DNA of 6,823 nt, taken from Bacteroidota bacterium. Lineage in GTDB: Bacteria; Bacteroidota; Ignavibacteria; Kapaibacteriales; UBA2268. The position numbers and the translations under genes were made by a program. How positions within the stretch are numbered: the stretch's first letter is position 1; every line of letters begins with the position of its first letter. The notes beneath the pieces are model-generated. The model was not told the origin of the DNA. It did no database searches and worked only from the letters and a program-made list of their open reading frames with translations. Of the stretch, positions 1-6,444 are shown piece after piece. Where the stretch lies: assembly GCA_022708005.1 (NCBI GenBank), contig JAKIZN010000085.1:1-6823 (forward strand). Direction: 5' to 3'.

Positions 1-10
1 GTAATATAAA

Positions 11-42
11 TTTGAAAATTGCTACAGTCAATAATAGCTATT
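11..42 (+). promoter_or_regulatory. Possible Bacteroidota-type promoter for ade
   Basis: TTTG at 11-14 is followed, after 20 bases, by TAGCTATT at 35-42. This resembles the Bacteroidota -33/-7 pattern (TTTG, 19-21 bases, TAnnTTTG) with two mismatches in the downstream box. It lies about 25 bases before ATG 67 and would make the alternative TTG start at 19 unlikely. A/T-rich sequence gives such matches by chance, so this is weak and inferred only. Confidence 0.2.
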
Positions 43-66
43 TCATCACCAAGAGTTAAAAGTACT

Positions 67-1698
67 ATGAAAACTGAACTTGAAGGCAAGATTATAGATA
101 TAATCAATCGCGAAATCTTTTCTGGAAAAATTGAAATATCCGACGGAAAAATATCGCGAATCGAAAGAAACGACAACGTTCAAAGCAACCGCTTTATCTT
201 ACCGGGCTTTATCGATTCCCACATACACATAGAAAGTTCTATGCTCGCTCCATCTGAATTTGCAAGAGCCGCTGTGGTGCATGGCACAGTCGCTACTGTC
301 TCTGATCCACACGAAATTGCTAACGTATTGGGCGTCAGTGGAGTGGATTTTATGCTCAATAATTCGCAGCAAGTTCCCTTTAAATTTTACTTTGGGGTGC
401 CGTCTTGCGTTCCTGCCACCGAATTTGAAACTTCGGGAGCAAATATTAATTCTGATATAGTGCAAGAGCTTTTCGGCAAATATAATCTCAAATATTTAAG
501 CGAAATGATGAACTTTCCGGGAGTTATATTTGACGATGCAGAAGTTAATCAAAAATTAAAAATCGCCAAAGAACTGGGAAAAGTTATTGATGGGCACGCA
601 CCGGGGCTGAGCGGAGACGATTTGAAAAAATATGTATCCAAAGGCATATCGACCGACCACGAGTGCTTTGGATTAAATGAAGCACTTGAAAAAGTAAATT
701 TAGGCATGAAAATCCTCATACGAGAAGGCTCTGCGGCTAAAAATTTCGATACACTGCAATCGCTAATCTCTTCGCATACTTCAATGTGTATGCTATGTTC
801 CGATGATAGGCATCCAGATGATTTACTAAAAGGACATATAAACCTGCTCGTCAAAAGAGCCGTCCAAGACGGACACAACTTGTTCGACGTTCTGCAAGTA
901 GCAACTTTAAATCCAATTAATCATTACAAGCTCGATGTCGGCTTGCTCAGAGTGGGCGATAATGCCGATTTCATCGTAGTAGATAATCTTGAATCATTTA
1001 ATATTTTGGAAACATATATCAATGGCAAATTAGTCGCAGAAAATGGCGTATCTTACTTGGAGCGTGTGCCTATCGAGCCAATCAATGTGTTTAATGCACG
1101 ACCTATTTCTGCTGATGATATTAGGGTTAGCGCCAATGGCAAATCTATGCGAGTCATATCTGCTATTGATGGCGAGTTGGTTACAGAAAAATTAATCGCA
1201 ACGCCTAATATAAAAAACGGCGAAGCCCTTTGCGATATTGAAAAAGATATACTGAAGCTCGTTGTTTATAATAGATATTCCGAGAGCAAGCCCGCAGTAG
1301 CTTTTATCCATAATTTCAATCTTAAAAATGGAGCTTTGGCAACAAGTGTAGCCCATGATTCGCATAATATCATTGCTGTCGGCTCGAACGATGCGGATAT
1401 TGTTGCGGCTATTAATAAACTAATAGAAACAAAGGGCGGCATGAGCGTCTCTATTAATGGCAAAACGTCGTCGTTGCCGCTACCCATTGCAGGAATCATG
1501 TCCGACTTATCTATCGAAAAAGTTGCATCGCTTTACTCTGAATTAAATGAAAAAGCAAAGCGCGCAGGCACTACGCTTCAGGCGCCATTTATGACTTTAT
1601 CCTTTATGGCGTTATTGGTGATTCCTACACTAAAATTAAGCGACAAAGGTCTTTTTGATGGCGAGAAATTTGAGTTTACTAATTTATTTGAAGAGTAA
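67..1698 (+). CDS. ade: Adenine deaminase (adenine aminohydrolase)
   Basis: Cytoplasmic purine-salvage enzyme of the amidohydrolase superfamily that converts adenine to hypoxanthine and ammonia. The 543-residue protein is full length for the family. It has an N-terminal beta-sandwich part (residues 1-45), then the metal-binding TIM barrel: PGFIDSHIHIESS (H52, H54, E56), SDPHEIANV (79-87), DGHAPGLSG (175-183), STDHECF (195-201), IREGS (218-222) and CSDDRHPDDL (244-253, with the catalytic-type Asp pair 246/247). The barrel returns to the sandwich at GDNADFIVVD (297-306). The C-terminal domain carries VAHDSHNIIAVGSND (428-442) and LPLPIAGIMSD (470-480), both typical of Ade. I chose ATG 67; an in-frame TTG at 19 would add 16 residues that look unlike the family N-terminus, while MKTELEGKIIDIINREIF fits it. 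The stop overlaps the next start by one base (TAATG). No frameshift or missing key residue is seen. Confidence 0.96.
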   Translation: MKTELEGKIIDIINREIFSGKIEISDGKISRIERNDNVQSNRFILPGFIDSHIHIESSMLAPSEFARAAVVHGTVATVSDPHEIANVLGVSGVDFMLNNSQQVPFKFYFGVPSCVPATEFETSGANINSDIVQELFGKYNLKYLSEMMNFPGVIFDDAEVNQKLKIAKELGKVIDGHAPGLSGDDLKKYVSKGISTDHECFGLNEALEKVNLGMKILIREGSAAKNFDTLQSLISSHTSMCMLCSDDRHPDDLLKGHINLLVKRAVQDGHNLFDVLQVATLNPINHYKLDVGLLRVGDNADFIVVDNLESFNILETYINGKLVAENGVSYLERVPIEPINVFNARPISADDIRVSANGKSMRVISAIDGELVTEKLIATPNIKNGEALCDIEKDILKLVVYNRYSESKPAVAFIHNFNLKNGALATSVAHDSHNIIAVGSNDADIVAAINKLIETKGGMSVSINGKTSSLPLPIAGIMSDLSIEKVASLYSELNEKAKRAGTTLQAPFMTLSFMALLVIPTLKLSDKGLFDGEKFEFTNLFEE

Positions 1699-2093
1699 TG
1701 ATAGTTCCAGATGAAATACTAAAATTCAAATTTGATGATGTATATCATGGATTTGCAGAATGCACGGGACTTCTCAAGCTCAAAGAAGATTGTATTTTTA
1801 TCGAATACATCGTAAAAGATAGTATTCTCGGAGTAATAAAATCGAATGTAAAAAGCTTTGAAATTAGCTATAAAAATATCATTGAAGCAGAATTAATCAA
1901 TAAGCTTTTCACTAAAAAGTTAATAATCAAATTGAAATCTTTGGCTGGTTTGCAGGACTTTCCTGCGGGTGATATTGGCGAAATAAGTATCCAATTGAAA
2001 CGCGATGGTAACTCTTTATCTATTGCCCAAAGTATGTTTTCATTCATAAACTTAAAAGTAGCCGAGCTAAAACTTGCCCAGTATGATTATTGA
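1698..2093 (+). CDS. Small conserved-looking protein of unknown function, possible PH/GRAM-like fold
   Basis: I do not recognise a named family. The 131-residue protein has no signal peptide or membrane segment, so it is probably cytoplasmic. It has alternating hydrophobic stretches that read as beta strands (about 21-28, 32-38, 52-57, 61-66, 73-80, 94-100), followed by a C-terminal segment that reads as a helix (about 105-127). Strands, then a FEISYKNI-like strand, then a final helix is reminiscent of GRAM or bacterial PH domains; that is inference from the pattern, not a family match. Its ATG shares the A of the ade stop codon, so translation is probably coupled to adenine deaminase. Whether it has any role with that enzyme is unknown. 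No Shine-Dalgarno site is evident, as expected for a start fed by terminating ribosomes. Confidence 0.85.
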   Translation: MIVPDEILKFKFDDVYHGFAECTGLLKLKEDCIFIEYIVKDSILGVIKSNVKSFEISYKNIIEAELINKLFTKKLIIKLKSLAGLQDFPAGDIGEISIQLKRDGNSLSIAQSMFSFINLKVAELKLAQYDY

Positions 2094-2171
2094 TACTATA
2101 TTTTTATTTCATATATTGCGTAAATTAATTGTGTCCATTTTGTTTTACTTATTTTTCTTCAGAATAAATAT
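2094..2171 (+). other. A/T-rich intergenic gap, no clear signal
   Basis: The 78 bases between the ade pair and the response regulator are strongly A/T-rich. I see no stem followed by a T run that would make an intrinsic terminator, and no convincing pair of promoter boxes. CCATTTTG at 2135-2142 resembles the downstream half of a Bacteroidota promoter but has no TTTG partner at the right distance. The leader directly before ATG 2172 (AGAATAAATAT) has no Shine-Dalgarno motif. Confidence 0.5.
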
Positions 2172-3611
2172 ATGCAGACTAAAGGTAAACTACTAATTGT
2201 AGATGACGAAACAACATTTCTAAAAATATTAAATCTAATGTTCTCAAAATATTACGATGTTAGAACAGCGACAAGCGGCGAGGAAGCGTTGAACATCTTA
2301 AATGATGGCTTCAAGGCTGAAGTCATTCTTTCAGACCAAAGAATGCCCGGTATGAGCGGAGCAGAGTTTTTAGAAAAAAGTATAAAAATTGTTCCTAGCG
2401 CTACAAGGGTTATTTTAACTGGGTATTCATCTCCTAAGGACATAATTCCCGCTATAAATCAGGCTCATGCTTATATGTATTTGCTCAAGCCAGCGGACGA
2501 GCTAGCGCTAATACAATCAATTAGAATTGCCTTTGACTATTACAGCAGTAAGCAAAAATCGCAGCAAAATGCAGTAGAGCTAAAGAAAGCAGTCGAGCAA
2601 CTCAAAGAGAAAAATATAGAGCTGAGAGCGGCTGTAAGCGAAAACATAGAAATAGTCAATCAAGCAGTGCAAGCCATTTCTGGGATTGCTAACTACTGCG
2701 AGAGATTTTACTTTAACAACCATACAAAATTTGTTGCTGTAACAGCAAAGCTATTTGCCGATGATATAGGGCTATCGAAAGAAAGAGTATCAAATATTGT
2801 CTGGGCTTCATTGCTACTACCTTCGATAATGAACGGAATGCCAATAGACTTCATTTTGAACGATCCTTACGACCTGCCGAGCGACGAGCATCGAGCTGAA
2901 TATTTAAAGTATTTTAGACGTTCTATTGATACCGTATCTAAAATACACAAGATGAAAAGATACTTTGATATTATTGCGAATATTTGGGAACACCACGATG
3001 GCAGCGGATTCCCCGCTAGGCTATCTGGAAACGCTATCTCTTATGAGACTCAAGTTATTTCGCTCGTGAATTTCTATCATAATAACGTGTATCGCTTGCC
3101 GCCCGAAAGCCTAAAAACTTTATTTGTAAATGGGACAGTTACGCAAACGACAATTATGACAAAAAAAAGGCACGAAGAGTGCATAAAATCTATGTATCGC
3201 CATGCCACTTGGTTTGATTATGATTTATTCCACCATTTTCATGATTTAATCAAGAAAAGAGAGGTGCCAACTTTAATACCCGAAGCAAACGACTTAACCA
3301 TAGTAAATATTGATAACAAGCTATGCGAACTGTTTACGACTACAGAAAACACCACTAAAGAAGAAGTTAGCGAGCAAGAAGAAGAAATTGTAACCGTCAG
3401 CACTTCCACTGGGGTTAAAATGCAAGAAAAAGAAATAGCTGTTTCGCAATTGACGCCTGGTATGACCATGGGGCAAACTGTTCTTACAAAAAGCGGTATG
3501 CTTGTTGTCAAAAACGAGACTGCTCTTGATGAGGCAATCATTAGAAATATGAAGCAGCTCGAAAGCACTGGGCAAATACCGTCAACTGTAACTATCTTGT
3601 TCGCTATATAG
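2172..3611 (+). CDS. Response regulator: receiver domain plus degenerate HD-GYP-like domain and C-terminal accessory domain
   Basis: A 479-residue cytoplasmic two-component output protein of the RpfG-like type. The receiver domain (about 5-122) looks intact: acidic pair D11/D12, phospho-acceptor D55 in SDQRMPGMSG, T83 and K106 (LLKP). A probable coiled coil follows (about 125-160). Residues 175-300 align with HD-GYP: H184 in HTKFVAV matches the first conserved His, GLS at 200-202, and HHDGSGFPARLSG (274-286) matches the GYP segment. However, the family's LLHDIGK is here LLLPSIM (214-220), so the HD dyad is L216-P217, and the HH before the GYP segment appears to be I271-W272. Phosphodiesterase activity on cyclic di-GMP is therefore unlikely (inference). 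A Glu/Thr-rich linker (about 388-412) leads to a small domain (about 420-479, AVSQLTPGMTMGQTVLT) like those found with HD-GYP proteins. No sensor kinase lies in the window. The gene ends 2 bp before lysC. Confidence 0.92.
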   Translation: MQTKGKLLIVDDETTFLKILNLMFSKYYDVRTATSGEEALNILNDGFKAEVILSDQRMPGMSGAEFLEKSIKIVPSATRVILTGYSSPKDIIPAINQAHAYMYLLKPADELALIQSIRIAFDYYSSKQKSQQNAVELKKAVEQLKEKNIELRAAVSENIEIVNQAVQAISGIANYCERFYFNNHTKFVAVTAKLFADDIGLSKERVSNIVWASLLLPSIMNGMPIDFILNDPYDLPSDEHRAEYLKYFRRSIDTVSKIHKMKRYFDIIANIWEHHDGSGFPARLSGNAISYETQVISLVNFYHNNVYRLPPESLKTLFVNGTVTQTTIMTKKRHEECIKSMYRHATWFDYDLFHHFHDLIKKREVPTLIPEANDLTIVNIDNKLCELFTTTENTTKEEVSEQEEEIVTVSTSTGVKMQEKEIAVSQLTPGMTMGQTVLTKSGMLVVKNETALDEAIIRNMKQLESTGQIPSTVTILFAI

Positions 3612-3613
3612 TT

Positions 3614-4975
3614 ATGAAGCCGAATCTTATAGTAATGAAATTTGGCGGCAGCTCAGTGGCTGATGGACTAGCTATGAAGCAAGTGCTTGCCGTTGCAGCT
3701 AAAGACAGCAGCGTCAAGAAAATCATTGTACTTTCGGCAAGCAAAGGCATTACAGATAAAATTATAGAAACATGTAATTTAGCAGTCAGCAAATATGACG
3801 CGGCTGTAAGGCTAATTGAGGAAGTGCGCTCGCACCATATAAGCATTGCCAAAGACGCTCTCAGCTCGGCAAACGCATTGGATAGAGCAGTAACGCATAT
3901 AAATAGCATAATCGATGACTTCATTAGATACATCAAAGGTATAAATTTGCTATCTGAGCTTACCCCAAAAATGATAGACCACTGCTTAGCGTTCGGGGAA
4001 AAGCTATCCACCTTAATTTTTCATAATTTATTAATAGAAAAATCTATCAAATCTGAACTTGCCCAAGCAGAGCAATTTATCAAAACAAACTCGAATTTTG
4101 GCAAGGCTTCGCCCGATTTCGATAAAATCAAAGAGCTTATTAACAACCCTTATGGACTGCTCGATAAGTTCGGCAAATGCGATATTATCGTTACTCAAGG
4201 TTTCATAGGTTCGGATAGCGACGGCAACATAACAACGCTTGGCAGAGGCGGTTCCGACTATTCTGCCGCAATACTTGGCTTCGCTTGCAGCGCGGACGAA
4301 ATTCAAATTTGGACTGACGTTTCGGGAGTGCAATCCGCCGACCCAAAGCAGATAGACAAAGCACGAACTATCAACAAAATGTCTATTAATGAAATTCGCG
4401 AACTATCTTTCTTTGGAGCAAAAGTGCTTCACCCCGATACTATCAAGCCAGCCGTAGAAGCAGGAATAACAGTGAAGGTGTTAAATACTTTCTCGCCACA
4501 TGAGCAAGGGACATTGATAGACAGCTCGCCAGAGCTAACTCCGCAAATACACTCAATTAGCGTCAAAAAAAATATTTTATCGATAAAATTCACGTTCAAA
4601 ACTAATCACAACTCATCGCGGCAAGCCGCTGAAATATTAAGCACTTTGAGCAACAACAAATATGCTACACTTGCATCATCTTTTACGGAAAGTTCGATGA
4701 TTGTATTTGTGGAAGTCGATGATAATGCTAAAGTTATTATGCTCAAATCGCTGTTTAGAGATTGCATAATAAGCTATGGGGATATGTGTTGTATAGTTGG
4801 CAACAACTTAACCGCTGCCGAGCAAAATAGCATAGCCCATAAAATACTACATTCAATCCAAGATATTCCAATAAAATTTTTTCTGCTCGGCTCGAATGAT
4901 GAGTCAATATTTATTTTTGCAGATGCCGAATATTCCGATAGGCTTATTCGCAATATCCACAGCCTAATTGAATAA
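3614..4975 (+). CDS. lysC: Aspartate kinase (aspartokinase), monofunctional
   Basis: Catalyses ATP-dependent phosphorylation of L-aspartate to 4-phospho-aspartate, the first step to lysine (diaminopimelate), threonine and methionine; cytoplasmic. The 453-residue size fits a monofunctional AK. The N-terminal kinase domain (about 1-300) has MKFGGSSVAD (8-17, nucleotide-binding Lys 9), AFGEKLST (126-133, matching the family GERLS motif), GRGGSDYSA (210-218), WTDVSGVQSADP (233-244) and FGAKVLHPDTIKPA (267-280). The C-terminal part (about 311-453) sits where two ACT regulatory domains belong. It is divergent: the usual MLHSRGFLA-type effector region is replaced by KTNHNSSRQAAEILSTL (329-345), so the feedback effector cannot be read from sequence. 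No homoserine dehydrogenase domain is fused. It starts 2 bp after the response regulator stop, without a Shine-Dalgarno site, suggesting co-transcription and coupled translation. The paralogue type is uncertain, so the symbol is by function. Confidence 0.95.
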   Translation: MKPNLIVMKFGGSSVADGLAMKQVLAVAAKDSSVKKIIVLSASKGITDKIIETCNLAVSKYDAAVRLIEEVRSHHISIAKDALSSANALDRAVTHINSIIDDFIRYIKGINLLSELTPKMIDHCLAFGEKLSTLIFHNLLIEKSIKSELAQAEQFIKTNSNFGKASPDFDKIKELINNPYGLLDKFGKCDIIVTQGFIGSDSDGNITTLGRGGSDYSAAILGFACSADEIQIWTDVSGVQSADPKQIDKARTINKMSINEIRELSFFGAKVLHPDTIKPAVEAGITVKVLNTFSPHEQGTLIDSSPELTPQIHSISVKKNILSIKFTFKTNHNSSRQAAEILSTLSNNKYATLASSFTESSMIVFVEVDDNAKVIMLKSLFRDCIISYGDMCCIVGNNLTAAEQNSIAHKILHSIQDIPIKFFLLGSNDESIFIFADAEYSDRLIRNIHSLIE

Positions 4976-5035
4976 TTTTCCGTTGCCTCAGTTATCCTAC
5001 CAATCGTTCAGTGTGGGAGCGATTTATTACCCAAA

Positions 5036-5067
5036 TTTATCACACAATAAAAAATATACTATCTTCG
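5036..5067 (+). promoter_or_regulatory. Weak promoter candidate before the SprA-related gene
   Basis: TTTA at 5036-5039 is followed after 20 bases by TATCTTCG at 5060-5067. Each box has one mismatch to the Bacteroidota pattern TTTG / TAnnTTTG. An overlapping hexamer TATACT (5055-5060) also resembles a sigma-70 -10 box but has no -35 partner. Transcription from either would begin close to the start codon and favour ATG 5079 over ATG 5070. The match is poor enough to arise by chance. Confidence 0.18.
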
Positions 5068-5069
5068 TT

Positions 5070-5690
5070 ATGTGTTCTATGCAGATAACGGCAAAAATAT
5101 CAAGTTTTTACGAGCAGGCTCGAATTTATGAAAATTCGAGAGCTAGCGATTTACCAAACTTTGTGGAACCCGAAAAAAACAGCCGCAAAGACAGTCTGAC
5201 TATTTCTAGTTCATTTGCAAAAAAAACAAAGGAGCAACGCGGCGGAGCAACAGAAGAAAGCTTATCGGCAGAAGAAAAAGCAGTAGTCGAGAAACTTAAG
5301 CAAAGAGATGCAGAAGTCAGGCAGCACGAGCAGGCGCACTTATCAGCCGGCGGTGGACTTGTCCGAGGTGGCGCTAGCTATAGTTACCAGACTGGTCCCG
5401 ACGGGAAAAAATATGCAATTGGTGGCGAAGTGCAAATTGATATATCGCCTGAATCAGAGCCAAGAGCTACTATTACCAAAATGCAGCAAGTAAGGCGGGC
5501 AGCACTTGCGCCAAGCGACCCATCTTCTCAAGATAGAGCTGTCGCAGCTTTGGCTAGCAAAATCGAAGCAGAAGCCTCTGCGGAACTGCGTGAGCAAACA
5601 AGCGATGAACTAAAAACAGCCGCTGGCTCTAACGTCTCGCCACAAGCTAAAAAGGCTTTGAACGCTTACCGAAAAGCTAATGAATTATAA
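5070..5690 (+). CDS. SprA-related family putative metalloprotease
   Basis: A 206-residue protein matching the SprA-related family (PF12118; also labelled putative metalloprotease CJM1_0395 family). The core runs from about residue 64 to 180. It contains VRQHEQAHLSAGGG (83-96), where HEQAH (86-90) is an HExxH zinc-ligand motif, then GGASYSYQTGPDGKKYAIGG (100-119) and the family's GGE motif (118-120) in GGEVQIDISPE. A helical Ala/Arg/Gln-rich segment follows (about 137-180). The first 60 residues are polar and low in complexity, with no signal peptide. Proteolysis is inferred from HExxH only; I know of no established substrate for the family. Start: ATG 5070 or ATG 5079 are the best choices. 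A TTG at 4968 would add 34 residues and overlap lysC, and the added part has no family character. At about 206 residues it is near or slightly below the short end of the family. Confidence 0.86.
   Translation: MCSMQITAKISSFYEQARIYENSRASDLPNFVEPEKNSRKDSLTISSSFAKKTKEQRGGATEESLSAEEKAVVEKLKQRDAEVRQHEQAHLSAGGGLVRGGASYSYQTGPDGKKYAIGGEVQIDISPESEPRATITKMQQVRRAALAPSDPSSQDRAVAALASKIEAEASAELREQTSDELKTAAGSNVSPQAKKALNAYRKANEL
5119..5140 (+). repeat. Perfect 9-bp inverted repeat within the 5' part of the SprA-related gene
   Basis: CTCGAATTT (5119-5127) is followed by a 4-base spacer (ATGA) and its exact reverse complement AAATTCGAG (5132-5140). As RNA it would form a compact 9-bp hairpin about 40-50 bases after the start codon. 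There is no T run, so it is not an intrinsic terminator. It lies in the non-conserved N-terminal part of the protein (residues 17-24), where sequence constraint from the protein is low. It could affect translation or be a palindromic protein-binding site; either is speculative. Confidence 0.6.
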
Positions 5691-5780
5691 ATTTCAAATA
5701 AATGTAAATAAATTAACTTTAATAATCTTTGTTAAAATGTTATTTTAGTTTATTGGACTTTGCTATTTGCGGAATAAGAA
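5691..5780 (+). other. A/T-rich intergenic gap before the lipoprotein gene
   Basis: This 90-base spacer is very A/T-rich. A 5-bp inverted repeat (TTAAC 5713-5717 and GTTAA 5731-5735) is too weak for a terminator. TTTG at 5728-5731 and TTTG at 5759-5762 resemble Bacteroidota promoter half-sites, but their spacing does not fit. GGA at 5771-5773, seven bases before ATG 5781, is a possible weak ribosome-binding site. A promoter here is likely from layout, but I cannot place it. Confidence 0.45.
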
Positions 5781-6431
5781 ATGAAAAAAGTAATATATCT
5801 ATTGATAATTCTATCGCTTACGAGCAGCTGTATTAATTTGAGGTCGCCATACCCCAACATTACTTACTACAAGCTACACAGCGAGCCGTTCGCCGTCAAA
5901 CAAATTGACACGGTGACTGCGATAGTGCAAATGCGGAATTTGACCATTAATGACGAGTTCAATACCGACCATATAATAGCAACAAAGTTGCCGAGCAAGG
6001 AGGTTCAGATATATTATTATCATAGATGGATTACCAAATTTGATGATTTAATCACCAACTATATGCTTTCGCGAATTAGCAATTATGGGGTTTTCAAAGG
6101 TGGATTTATCCCGTCTAATGCTATTAGCGCCCCCAATTATATACTTGAAGGCAGAATAACAAATATACAAATCAATAATAGCGAGAAAAAAAATGAGCCT
6201 GATGCAAATTGGGCAGAACTTACCATAAATATGAGTTTTTATAAGCGGAGCGAAACGGAAGCTGGGATTAATCTGCTTTTTAATAAAAATTACACTCAGC
6301 GGATAAATCGGCAGACTAATTCGGTGGAATCTATTTCGACTGCTGTGAGCAAAGCTGCTGCATTCATAAGCGATATGGTGCTTGTCGATATGCACTCAGC
6401 AATAAAAAATGAACAAAATAAGATTTATTAA
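5781..6431 (+). CDS. ABC-type transport auxiliary lipoprotein (PqiC/ABC_trans_aux-like)
   Basis: A 216-residue predicted lipoprotein. Residues 1-17 form a type II signal peptide: MKK, a hydrophobic core (VIYLLIILSL), then TSSC with C17 as the lipidation site; the box is relaxed (T at -3). The mature part resembles the ABC_trans_aux/DUF330 family (PF03886): a YYKLHSEP start (29-36, compare the family's YYxL), a strand near TAIVQMRNLTIN (45-56), then IYYYHRWITKFDDLITNYML (77-96), which matches the conserved Y..RW..p..d.i...L signature. Strands continue through YILEGRITNIQI (119-130), and a C-terminal helix follows (about 182-208). Known members sit in the periplasm on the outer membrane and work with MCE-domain proteins and an ABC transporter moving phospholipids. 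No MCE, permease or ATPase gene is in the window, so partners must lie elsewhere. The next gene starts 13 bp downstream. Family assignment is from motif pattern, not a search. Confidence 0.8.
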   Translation: MKKVIYLLIILSLTSSCINLRSPYPNITYYKLHSEPFAVKQIDTVTAIVQMRNLTINDEFNTDHIIATKLPSKEVQIYYYHRWITKFDDLITNYMLSRISNYGVFKGGFIPSNAISAPNYILEGRITNIQINNSEKKNEPDANWAELTINMSFYKRSETEAGINLLFNKNYTQRINRQTNSVESISTAVSKAAAFISDMVLVDMHSAIKNEQNKIY

Positions 6432-6444
6432 CGTAGGTTGTATG

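Noticed and set aside
19..66. In-frame TTG start that would extend adenine deaminase by 16 residues
   Set aside because: The added residues (LQSIIAISSPRVKST) do not look like the family N-terminus, which fits ATG 67 well, and a promoter-like pattern overlaps this stretch.
3161..3170. Run of eight A in the regulator gene, and similar A runs near 4566 and 6184, as programmed frameshift sites
   Set aside because: Reading frames are open and conserved on both sides without a shift, and A runs are common in A/T-rich lysine codons.
3604..4011. 135-codon open frame on the - strand opposite lysC
   Set aside because: It is antisense to a conserved, well-supported gene, has no recognisable protein features and is explained as a shadow frame. 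The same applies to the - strand frames at 549-878, 1266-1499, 3239-3568, 4031-4333 and 6048-6395.
5011..5045. GTGTG...CACAC pairing upstream of the SprA-related gene as a riboswitch or operator
   Set aside because: Only five outer pairs with uneven internal spacing and no recognisable riboswitch core.
4968..5069. TTG start at 4968 extending the SprA-related protein by 34 residues into the end of lysC
   Set aside because: Two ATG codons (5070, 5079) follow; the extension has no recognisable character and would overlap the lysC stop.
5713..5735. TTAAC...GTTAA inverted repeat as a terminator for the SprA-related gene
   Set aside because: Only five mostly A/T pairs with a 13-base loop; far too weak for an intrinsic terminator.
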